Positions 8,800 through 18,310 of a DNA stretch of 64,000 nucleotides are shown here, piece after piece. The position numbers and the translations under genes were made by a program. How positions within the stretch are numbered: position 1 is the stretch's first letter; each line of letters starts with the position of its first letter. This DNA is from Desulfovibrio legallii (lineage in GTDB: Bacteria; Desulfobacterota; Desulfovibrionia; Desulfovibrionales; Desulfovibrionaceae): positions 1 through 64,000 of the forward strand of contig NZ_FNBX01000008.1 in assembly GCF_900102485.1 (NCBI RefSeq). The letters run 5' to 3'. The notes under the pieces were generated by a model. The model did not search any database. It had not been told where the DNA came from and saw only the letters and a program-made list of their open reading frames with translations.

Positions 8800-9691
8800 A
8801 CACTCCTCCCATGCAAGATTGTGTCGGCACAGGGCCGGAAAACGGGGCCACAAACCAGTTGTACAAAAGCCGCACGGCGCGTCCCGCGCGGCAAGATGCC
8901 GCAAAATGCCTTTGGAAAACGTGCGCCAATCTTGTCATGCCAAAGAACAGGGCCCTGGGCGCTCCCGGCCCTGCGGGCTGCGCGGGGCGGCGTGCCGCCT
9001 GCCGCGTCCCGCGCGTTTCTCCGCTGCCCCGCAATGCGCGCCCGGCACCCCCCGTGCGGGGAAGAAGCCTGGACGCAACGCCCGCCCAGCAGCCGGGAAA
9101 ACGCTGCACAGGCGTACCCTGACATATCCTCAGACTGTTGTAAAAGAAATTTATCACGAGCGGAAGCCCTCAAGCCCCACTTTTCGCGTCAGACCACATA
9201 TTGCGCGTTGCCCCGGCGGACGCGGTTTTCCTGCTGCCGTGGGCGCACAAGGGCTTGCGCGGCGTTCTTTGCGTGACACGGGTTAAATGTGAAAAAAATA
9301 TTTTTTGCGCGCAAAAAACCGCTCTCTGCCCCTTTCCGCCAGAGCCGCAGGCGGCCCGCCTGACGGGCGCAAACGCAGGGCCCAAGGGCTTACGCCCTAT
9401 TCTGCATCCTGCACTATCCGCACGCGAGGGGCAAGGGGTTGCCGTGAACGGGCGGCGCAAAAATGCCGCCAGAGCCTGCCGCATGGGAGGGCTTTGGTGT
9501 AGACTAGAGGCTTTGGCGGCTCGCCAACGGATGCCCGCCACAAAGGCGCAGCGCTGCTGTGCGGACAAAAGCCGCAGCGGTCCCTGCCCGGCGCTGCGCA
9601 AATGCGGTCTCAAAGGCGGCAGACGTGAAAGGAAGAACAGGGCGAAACGGGAAGCAGCCTCAGGCCTGCGGCAGGCCCAGCCGAGGGGGCG
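8800..9691. other. 892-bp intergenic region with no convincing gene
   Basis: Open frames here have skewed Arg/Ala/Pro composition typical of antisense GC-rich DNA, and no homology that I recognise. Within it is an AT-rich island at about 9280-9320 with A/T runs and a palindromic GCGCGC core, which could hold promoter elements for the exporter operon. A TTTGGTGTAGAC sequence at 9493-9504 recurs near the tRNA operon. No terminator, tRNA or repeat copy was identified. Confidence 0.5.
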
Positions 9692-11269
9692 TCAGCGCTT
9701 CTTGCGCCCCACGCCTGCGGGGAGGGTTTTTACGGCGCGCACCGCATCGACGCGGTGTCGATCCATGCGCAGGATTTCCAGCTCCCAGCCGTAGTAGATG
9801 AGGCGGTCGCCTTTGACGGGGATGCGGCCCAGGCGCTCCATAATCAGGCCCGCCAGGGTGGCGCTGGAAAGACGTCTGGGCAGGGGCACGCTCAGCCAGG
9901 AGGCGAAGAGGTCCACGCTCAGACGGCCCGGCATAACCCAGCTGCCGTCTTCGCGGCGGCAGGCCTCAGGCCCGGCGGGCATGTCGCCCATCTGCCCGGC
10001 CAGCATGCTGAGCAGCTCGGCCGGGGTCACCACGCCCACCACGTCGCCGTACTCGTCGCGCACAAAAGCCAGGGGCACCGGGTGGGTGCGGAAGTTGTCC
10101 AGGATGACGGGCAGGGGCGTGTGCTCAAAAATCGTCGGCGCGGGGCGCACAAAGGCTGTCAGATCAAAGGGCGCGCCCGGCGCGGGGGGCGGGGCGGCCA
10201 GAAGGTCGCCGGGGCGCACTACGCCCAGCACTTCGTCCGTATCCCGGCGCAGCACGGGCAGCCAGGGCAGGTTCGCCTCCGCGGCAAAGCGGCTCACGGC
10301 CTTGCGGTCCGCACGGCTGTCCAGCCAGCGCACCCGCTGGCGCGGGGTCATGATGAAGCGCGCCGTGCGGCCGCCCAGGCGGATGACCCGGGCCACCATG
10401 TCCCGCTCCTGCGGGGCGAAGAGCTGCCCGCCACCTTCCCCGGCCAGGGCCGCCGCGTCCAGCTGCGCATCGCCGGAAGGCACGCCGCCGCCCAGAAAAT
10501 TGAGGATGACCCGCGCGGTGGATTCGCGCATATCCCGCATGCTGAAGCGCCGCCGCCGGTTGCGCAGAGCCCACTGGTTGCAGCCCTCAACAAGGATGGA
10601 AAAACCGATGGCCGCGTACATGTAGCCCTTGGGGATATGGTAGCCCAGGCCATCGGCCAGCAGGCTCAGGCCGATCATGAGCAGAAAGCCCAGGCAGAGC
10701 ACAATGACCGAGGGGTGCCGCTCCACAAAACGCAGCAGGGGCGCGGCCGCCAGCACCATGATGGCCATGGCCGCCACCACGGCCAGCATCATGATGAACA
10801 CATGCTCCACCATGCCCACGGAAGTGATGATGGAATCCAGCGAAAAAACCGCGTCCAGCACCACGATCTGCAGGATGACCTGCCAGTAGCCCACCTGTCG
10901 CTCCGGGCCGGAAAAACTGCCCGCGCGCCCTTCTACCCGGTCGTGCAGCTCTGTGGTGCCCTTGAGCAGCAAAAACACGCCGCCGCCCATAAGAATCAGG
11001 TCGCGGGCCGAAAAGCCGTGCCCGCCCAGAACGAACAGGGGCGCAGTCAGCGTGACCAGCCGGGCCATGAAGGCCAGCAGAACCAGCCGCATGAGCAGGG
11101 CCAGGGCAATGCCCGTGAGAAAGGCCTGCCGCCGCCGCACTTCGGGCAGCCGGGTGACCAGAATGGAAATGAACACCAGGTTGTCCACGCCCAGCACCAC
11201 TTCCAGCAGCACGAGCGTGCCCAGACCCACCCAGGCGGCAGGGTCCGCAATCCAGGCAAAATCCCACAT
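9692..11269 (-). CDS. TerC-family integral membrane protein with CBS pair and CorC/HlyC domain
   Basis: The 525 residues contain an N-terminal TerC-like membrane domain with about seven segments, including the motif LEVVLGVDNLVF and a second FSLDSIITSVGM. A CBS pair follows (about 300-430, e.g. FVRDEYGDVVGVVTPAELL), then a C-terminal transporter-associated domain (about 445-520, ending in the GDRLIYYGWELEILRMD fold). This matches the YegH/YoaE class. TerC domains are linked to metal-ion efflux and metalation of exported proteins, and CBS/CorC domains sense nucleotides. The gene appears to be a single unit. Confidence 0.88.
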   Translation of the reverse strand: MWDFAWIADPAAWVGLGTLVLLEVVLGVDNLVFISILVTRLPEVRRRQAFLTGIALALLMRLVLLAFMARLVTLTAPLFVLGGHGFSARDLILMGGGVFLLLKGTTELHDRVEGRAGSFSGPERQVGYWQVILQIVVLDAVFSLDSIITSVGMVEHVFIMMLAVVAAMAIMVLAAAPLLRFVERHPSVIVLCLGFLLMIGLSLLADGLGYHIPKGYMYAAIGFSILVEGCNQWALRNRRRRFSMRDMRESTARVILNFLGGGVPSGDAQLDAAALAGEGGGQLFAPQERDMVARVIRLGGRTARFIMTPRQRVRWLDSRADRKAVSRFAAEANLPWLPVLRRDTDEVLGVVRPGDLLAAPPPAPGAPFDLTAFVRPAPTIFEHTPLPVILDNFRTHPVPLAFVRDEYGDVVGVVTPAELLSMLAGQMGDMPAGPEACRREDGSWVMPGRLSVDLFASWLSVPLPRRLSSATLAGLIMERLGRIPVKGDRLIYYGWELEILRMDRHRVDAVRAVKTLPAGVGRKKR

Positions 11270-11321
11270 CAGACGACTCCGGGGCCGCGGCGGCAGGGCC
11301 GACGGTCAGGGGGCGGCGTAT

Positions 11322-12473
11322 TCATTGATTTTTTCCGGCAAAAAGCCTGTCCGCCAGTTTGCGGTGCGCCGCGGGCATGGCCAGGGCTTCCAGATCCGCC
11401 GGGCGCACCCAGCGGCATTCCGTGGCGGCGGTCAGCTGCGCCGCGGGCGTCTGCCCCGCCGCCGCCAGGTCAAGGCCGAAGCAGTGCAGGGTCAACCGGT
11501 AGGTGGTGTAGCCGTGCCGAATAATGCCAAAGGTTTCGGCCACGCGCACGGCAAAGGCGGTTTCTTCCATAAATTCGCGCACAACGGCCGCTTCCGGGCT
11601 CTCGCCCGGCTCCACCCGGCCGCCGGGGAACTCCCAAAGGTTGCCCCACACGCCGGAGGGCGGCCGCTTCTGCACAAAAACCAGGCCCGCGCGCCGCAGC
11701 ACGCCGGTGACGGCCTGCACGGGCTTGATGACGGCCCGCTTGCCCGGCACAGGGCGCTGCTCCGCAATGCCCAGGTGACGGCTGATGCAGAATTCCGCCA
11801 GGGGGCAGACCTCACAACGCGGCTTTTTGCGGCAGATCAGCGCGCCCAGCTCCATCATGGCCTGGTTGTGCTCCCGCGCGCGGCCTTCAGGCACCAGGCG
11901 CAGGGCCCAGCGCCGCACCACGCCGGCGGCGGGATCCTGCTTCACCGGGCTGTCCACATCAAAGACCCGGGCGATGACCCGCTCCACATTGGCGTCCACG
12001 CAGGGCAGCTTTTCCCCGAAGGCGATGCTGGCGATGGCCCCGGCCGTGTACGGCCCCACGCCCGGCAGGGCGCGGATGGCCTCCAGATCGGAGGGAAAGA
12101 CGCCCCCGTGCTCGGCCACGATCTTGCGGGCCGCGGCCAGCAGGTGCCGCGCGCGGGAATAGTAGCCCAGGCCCTCCCACTGGCGCAGCACCGCTTCCTC
12201 GTCGGCCGCCGCCAGGGCGGCGATGTCGGGAAAGCGGGCCATCCAGCGATTGAAGTAGTCCACGCCGCGCTCCATCTGCGTCTGCTGGAGCATGACCTCC
12301 GAGACCCAGACCTCATAGGGCGTGTAATTGACGCGCCAGGGCAGCCGCCGCTGATTGACGGCAAACCAGTCCAGCAAAGCGCGCCGGAGGCGCGGGATGT
12401 GCTGCTCCGGCGGCGAAAAAGGCCGCAACATGTCGGCGGAAGCGCCCGCAGGCGCTGACGGGGATGGATCCAT
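11322..12473 (-). CDS. mutY: A/G-specific adenine glycosylase with C-terminal Nudix domain
   Basis: MutY removes adenine mispaired with 8-oxoguanine. The HhH-GPD core shows LPGVGPYTAGAIAS and the catalytic Asp in CVDANVERVIARVF. The 4Fe-4S loop reads CRKKPRCEVCPLAEFC, with a C-x5-C first spacing where E. coli has C-x6-C. The C-terminal domain carries a complete Nudix box, GRVEPGESPEAAVV then REFMEET, whereas E. coli MutY has only a Nudix-like fold. The start is uncertain: in-frame ATGs lie at 12509, 12503, 12485, 12473 and 12431. I favour 12473 because the outermost ATGs overlap the ppiB promoter on the other strand. Confidence 0.92.
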   Translation of the reverse strand: MDPSPSAPAGASADMLRPFSPPEQHIPRLRRALLDWFAVNQRRLPWRVNYTPYEVWVSEVMLQQTQMERGVDYFNRWMARFPDIAALAAADEEAVLRQWEGLGYYSRARHLLAAARKIVAEHGGVFPSDLEAIRALPGVGPYTAGAIASIAFGEKLPCVDANVERVIARVFDVDSPVKQDPAAGVVRRWALRLVPEGRAREHNQAMMELGALICRKKPRCEVCPLAEFCISRHLGIAEQRPVPGKRAVIKPVQAVTGVLRRAGLVFVQKRPPSGVWGNLWEFPGGRVEPGESPEAAVVREFMEETAFAVRVAETFGIIRHGYTTYRLTLHCFGLDLAAAGQTPAAQLTAATECRWVRPADLEALAMPAAHRKLADRLFAGKNQ

Positions 12474-12502
12474 GCACAAGAGCATAGCCCTTCGGTCGGG
12501 CA

Positions 12503-12531
12503 TTGTCATCCGCCCCGCCCTGCCCTATAGT
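12503..12531 (+). promoter_or_regulatory. Sigma-70-type promoter for ppiB
   Basis: TTGTCA (12503-12508), a 17-bp spacer and TATAGT (12526-12531) each match consensus at five of six positions. The predicted start near 12538 gives a leader of about 46 nt before the ppiB ATG. Confidence 0.65.
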
Positions 12532-12583
12532 GCGCGCAAGAGCGGCGCTTGCGCCCGCATACCCCACGTTGCAAGGAGCGAAC

Positions 12584-13090
12584 ATGGCCGACAATCCCAC
12601 GGTGCTGCTGGAGACCTCCTCCGGCGATATTCTGGTGGAGCTCTTCCCTGAGCAGGCTCCCAAAACCGTCGCCAACTTTCTGCAGTACGTTGATGACGGG
12701 TTTTACACCAACACCATTTTTCACCGGGTCATCCCCGGCTTTATGGTCCAGGGCGGCGGGCTCTCCGCCCGCATGGATGAAAAGCCCACCCGCGAACCCG
12801 TGCCCAATGAGGCCGACAACGGCCTCAAAAACGCGCGCGGCACCCTGGCCATGGCCCGCACCCGCGACCCCCACAGCGCCACCGCCCAGTTCTTCATCAA
12901 CCTGGTGGACAACGATTTTCTGGACCACACCGCCCCCACCCCCGACGGCTGGGGCTACTGCGTGTTCGGCAAGGTGACTGAAGGGCTCGACGTGGTGGAC
13001 AAAATCGCCAAGGTTAAAACCAAAACCCTGGGCTTTCACGAAAACGTGCCCGTGGATATGGTCCTTATTACCGGCACCAGCCGGTTTTAG
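12584..13090 (+). CDS. ppiB: Cyclophilin-type peptidyl-prolyl cis-trans isomerase, cytoplasmic
   Basis: This 168-residue single-domain cyclophilin catalyses proline isomerisation during folding. The signature is clear: [14 protein letters not shown], then [21 protein letters not shown], and W in [11 protein letters not shown]. No signal peptide is present, so it should be cytoplasmic. The ATG was chosen because AAGGAG precedes it closely. It has its own promoter and a 198-bp gap to the tRNA terminator on the other strand. Confidence 0.94.
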   Translation: MADNPTVLLETSSGDILVELFPEQAPKTVANFLQYVDDGFYTNTIFHRVIPGFMVQGGGLSARMDEKPTREPVPNEADNGLKNARGTLAMARTRDPHSATAQFFINLVDNDFLDHTAPTPDGWGYCVFGKVTEGLDVVDKIAKVKTKTLGFHENVPVDMVLITGTSRF

Positions 13091-13245
13091 GGCCCTTCAC
13101 GGTTCCGCCGCGCAGACAGGGGCACAGCGTTCCGCCGGGAGCGCGCGCCCTTGTCTGCGTTATGGCCCGCTGAAAGCGCCTGCCCCGGTCTTTGGTGTAG
13201 CCCCGATTACCTTTGGTGTAGACCCGAAAACTCGCCCTTCCCATA

Positions 13246-13283
13246 CAAAAAGCCCTTACAGCCAATGCTGTAAGGGCTTAAAA
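13246..13283 (-). terminator. Rho-independent terminator of the tRNA operon
   Basis: A perfect 12-bp stem (13250-13261 with 13268-13279) with a 6-nt loop is followed, on the minus strand, by a five-T run (13251-13247). It sits 6 bp beyond the CCA end of the last tRNA. Confidence 0.9.
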
Positions 13284-13288
13284 ATCTC

Positions 13289-13363
13289 TGGAGCGGGAAA
13301 CGGGATTTGAACCCGCAACCTTCAGCTTGGGAAGCTGACACTCTACCGTTGAGTTATTCCCGC
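13289..13363 (-). tRNA. tRNA-Gly (anticodon CCC)
   Basis: The cloverleaf is complete: acceptor GCGGGAA/TTCCCGC, anticodon stem TCAGC/GCTGA around loop TTCCCAA, T-arm GGTTCAAATC, discriminator T and an encoded CCA. The CCC anticodon reads GGG. It is the last tRNA of the four-gene operon, 5 bp from the preceding one. Confidence 0.96.
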
Positions 13364-13368
13364 AAAAG

Positions 13369-13443
<75 letters not shown>

Positions 13444-13479
13444 AAATATGCAAAACGGCGCTGCGTACAAAGAGCATTC

Positions 13480-13553
<74 letters not shown>

Positions 13554-13564
13554 AATAGGAAAAG

Positions 13565-13639
<75 letters not shown>

Positions 13640-13652
13640 TCAGCGAGGAATC

Positions 13653-13681
13653 CTTTTATCCGGCTTGCCCCCCAGTGTCAA
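13653..13681 (-). promoter_or_regulatory. Promoter of the tRNA Gly-Cys-Gly-Gly operon
   Basis: On the minus strand TTGACA (13681-13676) is followed by a 17-bp spacer and TAAAAG (13658-13653). The -35 is a perfect consensus, and the predicted start falls just before the first tRNA. The GGGGGG in the spacer is notable. Confidence 0.75.
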
Positions 13682-13741
13682 GCCTGCTGTGACATTTTTT
13701 CCCGCAGGTTACAGAACGCTGCGCATGGCCGCACGGGCTGT

Positions 13742-15046
13742 TCAGTCCTTGGGGCGCTTGTCCACAATGCGCTGGGCCTTGCCTTCCGAGCGCTGGATGG
13801 AGTGCGGCTCCATAAGCCGCACCTTGGCCGTGACGCCCAGGAACTCCTTGATATTTTTCTGCAAGCGCTTCTCCAGCGACTGCAGCTTGCGGATCTGGTC
13901 GGCAAAGAGGCTGTCGCTCACCTCCACGCACACTTCCAGGGTATCCAGGTTGTCCGCCCGGTCCACAATAATCTGATAGTTGGGCGTAAGGCCCTCGCTC
14001 TCCATAAGCAGGCCTTCGATCTGCTGCGGGAAGACGTTGACCCCGCGGATAATGAGCATATCGTCGCTGCGCCCCTGCAGGCGGGAGATGCGCACATGCG
14101 TCCGCCCGCAGACGCAGGGCGTATAGTCCAGGCTGGTAAGATCGCGGGTGCGGTAGCGCACCAGGGGGATGCCCTCCTTGGTGAGGGTGGTCAGCACCAG
14201 CTCGCCCACCTCGCCGGGGGGCAGGCTCTCGCCCGTAACCGGGTCGATGATTTCCGGCAGGATGTGGTCCTCCCACAAATGCATGCCGCATTTGGCCTCC
14301 CGACACTCCATGGCCACGCCCGGCCCCATGACTTCAGAAAGGCCGTAGATGTTCATGGCGTCGATGCCCATTTTTTCTTCAATATCCCGGCGCATGGCCT
14401 CGGACCAGGGCTCGGCCCCGAAGATGCCCACCCGCAGGGGCAGCTCGCGAAAATCCACGCCCACTTCCCGCGCGGCCTCCCACAGGTGCAGGCCATAGGA
14501 CGGCGTGGCGCAGAGCACGGTGCTGCCGAAGTCCCGCAGCAGGGAGGCCTGCCGCCGCGTGGCCCCGCCCGAGGCGGGCACCACCGTGGCCCCCAGGCGC
14601 TCGGCCCCGTAGTGCGCGCCCAGGCCGCCCGTAAACAGGCCATAGCCGTAGGCCACATGCACCACATCCGTGCTGTTCACGCCTGCGGCGGCCATGCTGC
14701 GGGCCATAAGCCCGGCCCAGGTTTCCAGGTCGCGGGCGGTGTAGCCTACCACCACGGCCTTGCCCGTGGTGCCGCTGGAGGCGTGCAGGCGCACAATGTG
14801 GTCCCTGGGCACGGCAAACAGGCCGAAGGGATAGTGGTTGCGCAGGTCCTGCTTTTCCGTAAACGGCAGCCGCCGCACGTCGTCCAGCGTTTTGATGTCG
14901 TCCGGGGTAACGCCCACTTCCGCGAAGCGTTTGGCGTAGAACGGCACTGTGGCGTACACGCGGGCGCAGAGATTGCGCAGACGGCGCAGTTGCAGCGCCT
15001 CCAGTTCCTCGCGCGGCAGGGTTTCCTGTTGCATATCAAAAAGCAC
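13742..15046 (-). CDS. paaK: Phenylacetate-CoA ligase
   Basis: PaaK activates phenylacetate (or related aryl acids) to the CoA thioester through an adenylate. Seen here are the phosphate-binding [16 protein letters not shown] motif, [21 protein letters not shown] and the C-terminal [16 protein letters not shown] followed by an AMP-binding C domain. I start at GTG (15046) because AAGGAGAG lies about 7 nt upstream; this gives 434 residues, the family norm. The open frame extends upstream without a ribosome site. In Desulfovibrio and other anaerobes, PaaK-like ligases often work with IorAB, interconverting aryl-CoA and arylacetate with ATP. Confidence 0.92.
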   Translation of the reverse strand: MLFDMQQETLPREELEALQLRRLRNLCARVYATVPFYAKRFAEVGVTPDDIKTLDDVRRLPFTEKQDLRNHYPFGLFAVPRDHIVRLHASSGTTGKAVVVGYTARDLETWAGLMARSMAAAGVNSTDVVHVAYGYGLFTGGLGAHYGAERLGATVVPASGGATRRQASLLRDFGSTVLCATPSYGLHLWEAAREVGVDFRELPLRVGIFGAEPWSEAMRRDIEEKMGIDAMNIYGLSEVMGPGVAMECREAKCGMHLWEDHILPEIIDPVTGESLPPGEVGELVLTTLTKEGIPLVRYRTRDLTSLDYTPCVCGRTHVRISRLQGRSDDMLIIRGVNVFPQQIEGLLMESEGLTPNYQIIVDRADNLDTLEVCVEVSDSLFADQIRKLQSLEKRLQKNIKEFLGVTAKVRLMEPHSIQRSEGKAQRIVDKRPKD

Positions 15047-15218
15047 GGCCCTCTCCTTGGATTGCTGACAGTGGCGCAAAAATCCGCGTCCGGGGCGACG
15101 TCCGGACGCGGCCGTACAACCGGCGTATCGGTTTGGTATGCCGCAATGCGCCGGTGCGGTCAATACGGCGAGCGGCCCGGCATTGCTCTCCGCCCGGCTT
15201 TACGGTATGTTTTGCGCT

Positions 15219-15623
15219 ATGGAAAGCACAACCCCACCCGCCGCCCCAGGCACAGGCTCCCCCAGGCGTCATTCGGCCCTCTCCGTGGCCGCCCGCATGG
15301 CGGACGTGGCCCGCTGGCTGGAAGAGCACAAAGCCCTCAACGTGGTCAGCCTGGACCTCAACGGGCAGAACGCCTTTACCACGGCCCTGGTCATCGCCAG
15401 CGCCGGTTCGGCCCGGCACGCCCGCAGCCTGGCCGACGGCCTGGGCGAACTCTGCCGCCTGCGCAACTACGAATACCTGCGCACCGAAGGCTATGCCGCC
15501 GGCCAGTGGATTCTGGTGGATATGAACGACTTGGTGGTGAACATTTTTCAGGAGCCCATGCGCGCCCTTTACGGCCTGGAGGCCCTCTGGGGGGCGCACA
15601 ACGCCGGGGAGGCGCGCCCATGA
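15219..15623 (+). CDS. rsfS: Ribosomal silencing factor RsfS
   Basis: RsfS (RsfA/YbeB) binds ribosomal protein uL14 and blocks subunit joining under starvation. The core includes LNVVSLDLNGQNAFTTALVIASA, then the characteristic GQWILVDMNDLVVNIF and YGLEALWG. The 134-residue length from the chosen ATG is typical with a short Pro-rich N-terminus. The start is uncertain, since an in-frame ATG lies 12 bp upstream and no clear ribosome site is seen. The stop overlaps the gpmI start (ATGA), so the two genes are translationally coupled. Confidence 0.9.
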   Translation: MESTTPPAAPGTGSPRRHSALSVAARMADVARWLEEHKALNVVSLDLNGQNAFTTALVIASAGSARHARSLADGLGELCRLRNYEYLRTEGYAAGQWILVDMNDLVVNIFQEPMRALYGLEALWGAHNAGEARP

Positions 15624-17176
15624 CGACATCCCGCGCGCGCCTTACGCCCACCCTGCTGCTTATCCTGGACGGCTGGGGCCTGGCCGCGCCCGGCCCGGGC
15701 AACGCGCCCTGGCTGGCCAAAACGCCTCAGCTGGACGCGCTCAACGCCGCCTGCCCCCACTCCCGCCTTGCGGCTTCGGGCCGCGACGTGGGCCTGCCCG
15801 CGGGCTACATGGGCAATTCCGAGGTGGGGCACCTCAATATCGGCGCGGGCCGCATCGTCTACCAGGACATGACCCGCATCGACCTGGCCCTGGAGGACGG
15901 CAGCTTTGCCGCCAACCCCGCCATTACGGCCCTGCTGGACGCGACGGCCCGCACCGGCGGGCGGCTGCACCTGGCCGGGCTGCTCTCCGACGGCGGAGTG
16001 CACAGCCACATCCGCCACCTGGAGGCGCTCTGCGCGCTGGCCCACGCCCGCAACATCCCCGTACGGATCCACTGCTTCATGGACGGCCGCGACCGCGACC
16101 CGCACAGCGGCGCGGACTACATGCGCGCCCTGCTGGCGGCCGTCAAAGGCCAGCCCGCCGCCCGCGTGGCCAGCATGACCGGGCGCTACTACGCCATGGA
16201 CCGCGATAAGCACTGGGAGCGCCTGACCCTGGCCTGGCAGGCCATGGTCCACGCCCGGCCCCTGACAGACCAGGACCCCGTGGCCGCGGTGGAGGCCGCC
16301 TACCAGGCGGGCGTTACGGACGAATTCATCCAGCCCGTCGCCTTTGCGGGCGAGGACGCGCCGGGCATGGCCGACGGCGACGCGCTCTTCTTCTTCAATT
16401 TCCGCGCGGACCGCATGCGCCAGATGGTGCAGGCCTTTATCCAGCCGGATTTTACGGGCTTTGACCGGGGCCGCGTGCCCGCCCTGACGGCTGTGGCCTC
16501 CATGACCGCCTACGAAGCCGATTTCAACATCCCCGCGGCCTTTCCCAAAGAAGCTGTCCGCGGCGGTCTGGGCGAGACTGCGGCCGACCACGGCCTGCGC
16601 CAGCTGCGCCTGGCCGAGACGGAAAAATACGCCCACGTCACCTACTTTTTCAACGGCGGCGCGGAAGCGCCCTTCCCCGGCGAGGACCGCATCCTGGTGC
16701 CCTCCCCCCGCGAGGTGGCCACCTACGACCTCAAGCCGGCCATGAGCGCCGCACAGGTGACGGACAGATTTGTGGAAGCCTGGAACAGCGGCGTCTATGA
16801 TCTGGTGGTCTGCAACCTGGCCAACGGCGACATGGTGGGCCACACCGGCGTGCTGGACGCGGCCGTGCAGGCCTGCGAAACCGTGGACCAGTGCGTGGGC
16901 CGCATGGCCGCGGCCGTCAAAAGCCGCCAGGGCCGCATGCTCATTATTGCGGACCACGGCAACTGCGAAACCATGCTCACCCCGGACGGCCGCCCGCACA
17001 CGGCCCACACCACCAACCCCGTGCCCTGCATCCTGCTGCAGCCCGAAGGCTTGCCGCGCCCCCTGGCCGACGGCCGCCTGGCCGACGTGGCGCCCACCCT
17101 GCTGGGGCTTTGGGGACTGCCCCCTTCCCCGGCCATGACGGGCCGCGACCTTACAGGAGAGCTTACCCGTGGCTGA
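15620..17176 (+). CDS. gpmI: 2,3-bisphosphoglycerate-independent phosphoglycerate mutase
   Basis: GpmI interconverts 3- and 2-phosphoglycerate in glycolysis/gluconeogenesis using two Mn ions. The metal-binding ILDGWGL starts near residue 15, and the nucleophilic Ser is in MGNSEVGHLN (about residue 67). FMDGRDRDPHSG, NFRADRMRQM, NGDMVGHTG and ADHGNCE are further active-site motifs in the expected order. The 518 residues match the family. The gene overlaps rsfS by 4 bp and the following zinc-ribbon gene by 8 bp. The frame is also open far upstream, which is a GC artefact. Confidence 0.96.
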   Translation: MTTSRARLTPTLLLILDGWGLAAPGPGNAPWLAKTPQLDALNAACPHSRLAASGRDVGLPAGYMGNSEVGHLNIGAGRIVYQDMTRIDLALEDGSFAANPAITALLDATARTGGRLHLAGLLSDGGVHSHIRHLEALCALAHARNIPVRIHCFMDGRDRDPHSGADYMRALLAAVKGQPAARVASMTGRYYAMDRDKHWERLTLAWQAMVHARPLTDQDPVAAVEAAYQAGVTDEFIQPVAFAGEDAPGMADGDALFFFNFRADRMRQMVQAFIQPDFTGFDRGRVPALTAVASMTAYEADFNIPAAFPKEAVRGGLGETAADHGLRQLRLAETEKYAHVTYFFNGGAEAPFPGEDRILVPSPREVATYDLKPAMSAAQVTDRFVEAWNSGVYDLVVCNLANGDMVGHTGVLDAAVQACETVDQCVGRMAAAVKSRQGRMLIIADHGNCETMLTPDGRPHTAHTTNPVPCILLQPEGLPRPLADGRLADVAPTLLGLWGLPPSPAMTGRDLTGELTRG

Positions 17177-17411
17177 ACCCAGACGCCCCATAGAACCCGT
17201 GGCCCCGGACGGCATGGAAATCCTTTTCTTTTACCAGTGCCCCGGTTGCGGCAAGCATGTGCCCCAGGCCAGCCCCACGGAACCGCGCATGGTGCGCTGC
17301 CCCGGCTGCGGCCAGCCCTTCCCCATCATCCCGGTAGACGAACACAGCCTGCACTATGTGCGCATCATGCTGGCCGACGGCAAGGCCGCGGCTGACCCGG
17401 ACTTTCTGTAG
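17169..17411 (+). CDS. Small zinc-ribbon protein
   Basis: This 80-residue protein has two CPGCG motifs about 20 residues apart (CPGCGKHVP and CPGCGQPFP), forming a four-cysteine zinc ribbon. No membrane segment or enzymatic motif is present. Translation starts at GTG inside the end of gpmI, with CAGGAGAG 5-6 nt upstream. Its role is unknown. The overlap with gpmI suggests coordinated expression with rsfS-gpmI. Confidence 0.8.
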   Translation: MAEPRRPIEPVAPDGMEILFFYQCPGCGKHVPQASPTEPRMVRCPGCGQPFPIIPVDEHSLHYVRIMLADGKAAADPDFL

Positions 17412-17461
17412 GCCGGCTCCCGGCCGAGCCCTGCGCCCGCGCTTTGCCGCCGCAGTCCGAC

Positions 17462-17488
17462 TAGAGCATTTCAATTTTGCAATGCCCT
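17462..17488 (-). repeat. Terminal fragment of the TAGAGC/GCTCTA intergenic repeat
   Basis: TAGAGCATTTCAATTTTGC followed by AATGCCC is the reverse complement of the right end of the ~150 bp element seen in full at 54642-54790. It ends 3 bp before the stop codon of the minus-strand glycosyltransferase-like gene. Confidence 0.65.
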
Positions 17489-17491
17489 GCG

Positions 17492-18310
17492 TCACGGCAG
17501 GCACAGGGCCTCCACAGGCACCTTGCCTGCAACGTATTGGGGGCTATGGGTATAGTTGGCGGGCAGATGCCGCACGAGGCAATCCGGATCGGGCAGGCCC
17601 TGCTTGCGCAGATAGCCCGTAAGATTCCTGGAATAAAATCCCTTGGGCACCGCCACGAAGGTCAGCCCCTGCGCGGCCTTTTCCCGGATATTCCAGACGC
17701 CGTAATCCGGGTTGACCGCCGGGCTGCGCAGAAATTCCCCCATCAGTTCCCTGTCCAGCAGATACATGCCCTGATACGGATTGGGCAGGTTAATGAAAGC
17801 GTACTCTTCCGAAACCGTCAGATAGGGGAGAGCGCGCATGCACTGGCTTTCCGCCTGGTCCACCACATACGCCCGGCCGTCGCCCCGCCGCAGCTCATAG
17901 CGCACAAAAGAGGGGTACTGGCGCGTTTTCCGCAAAAGCTCCCGCCCACGCAGCCAGTAGGCCACATTTCGCGGCAAAACCAGCGTATCATCTTCAAGGT
18001 AAAGGAAATGCGTAATGCTGGCGTCTTGCGCATAAAGCTCTGTAAAAACCTGGCGGTGTATCCAGGTCAGCAGGTATGGATGCCCCAGCAGATTCGGCAC
18101 ATGAAACGCATACTGCACATTGCCGGCATTGCACAGGGAGCTTGCCGCGACGAGACGTTCCGTCTCAGAAGAATTTGTACAGATATGGACCTGAACGGAC
18201 GCGGCAAAGTTTTTAAACTCCTCGCAAACGCGCCTGAGGTATTGGAACCGGCTTTCCTTAAAGAAAAACGTTACGGCGACCGCCAGCTTTTCCGGCAAGG
18301 GTCCGGGCAT
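17492..18310 (-). CDS. Glycosyltransferase-like protein (GT-A-type DxD region)
   Basis: The 272 residues resemble a nucleotide-sugar-dependent transferase. LAVAVTFFFKESRFQYLRR is a first strand/helix. THFLYLEDDTLVLPRN places an acidic EDD cluster where GT-A enzymes bind metal. EYAFINLPNPYQGMYLLDR resembles an acceptor region. I do not recognise the exact family or acceptor. I start at the ATG at 18308-18310 because AGAGGTGG precedes it; the open frame is 30 codons longer. It stands alone, with a copy fragment of the dispersed repeat at its 3' end. Confidence 0.55.
   Translation of the reverse strand: MPGPLPEKLAVAVTFFFKESRFQYLRRVCEEFKNFAASVQVHICTNSSETERLVAASSLCNAGNVQYAFHVPNLLGHPYLLTWIHRQVFTELYAQDASITHFLYLEDDTLVLPRNVAYWLRGRELLRKTRQYPSFVRYELRRGDGRAYVVDQAESQCMRALPYLTVSEEYAFINLPNPYQGMYLLDRELMGEFLRSPAVNPDYGVWNIREKAAQGLTFVAVPKGFYSRNLTGYLRKQGLPDPDCLVRHLPANYTHSPQYVAGKVPVEALCLP

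Noticed and set aside
9201..9794. 197-codon plus-strand open frame upstream of the TerC gene
   Set aside because: Composition is Arg/Ala/Cys-rich, there is no ribosome site or recognisable motif, and it runs into the antisense of a real gene.
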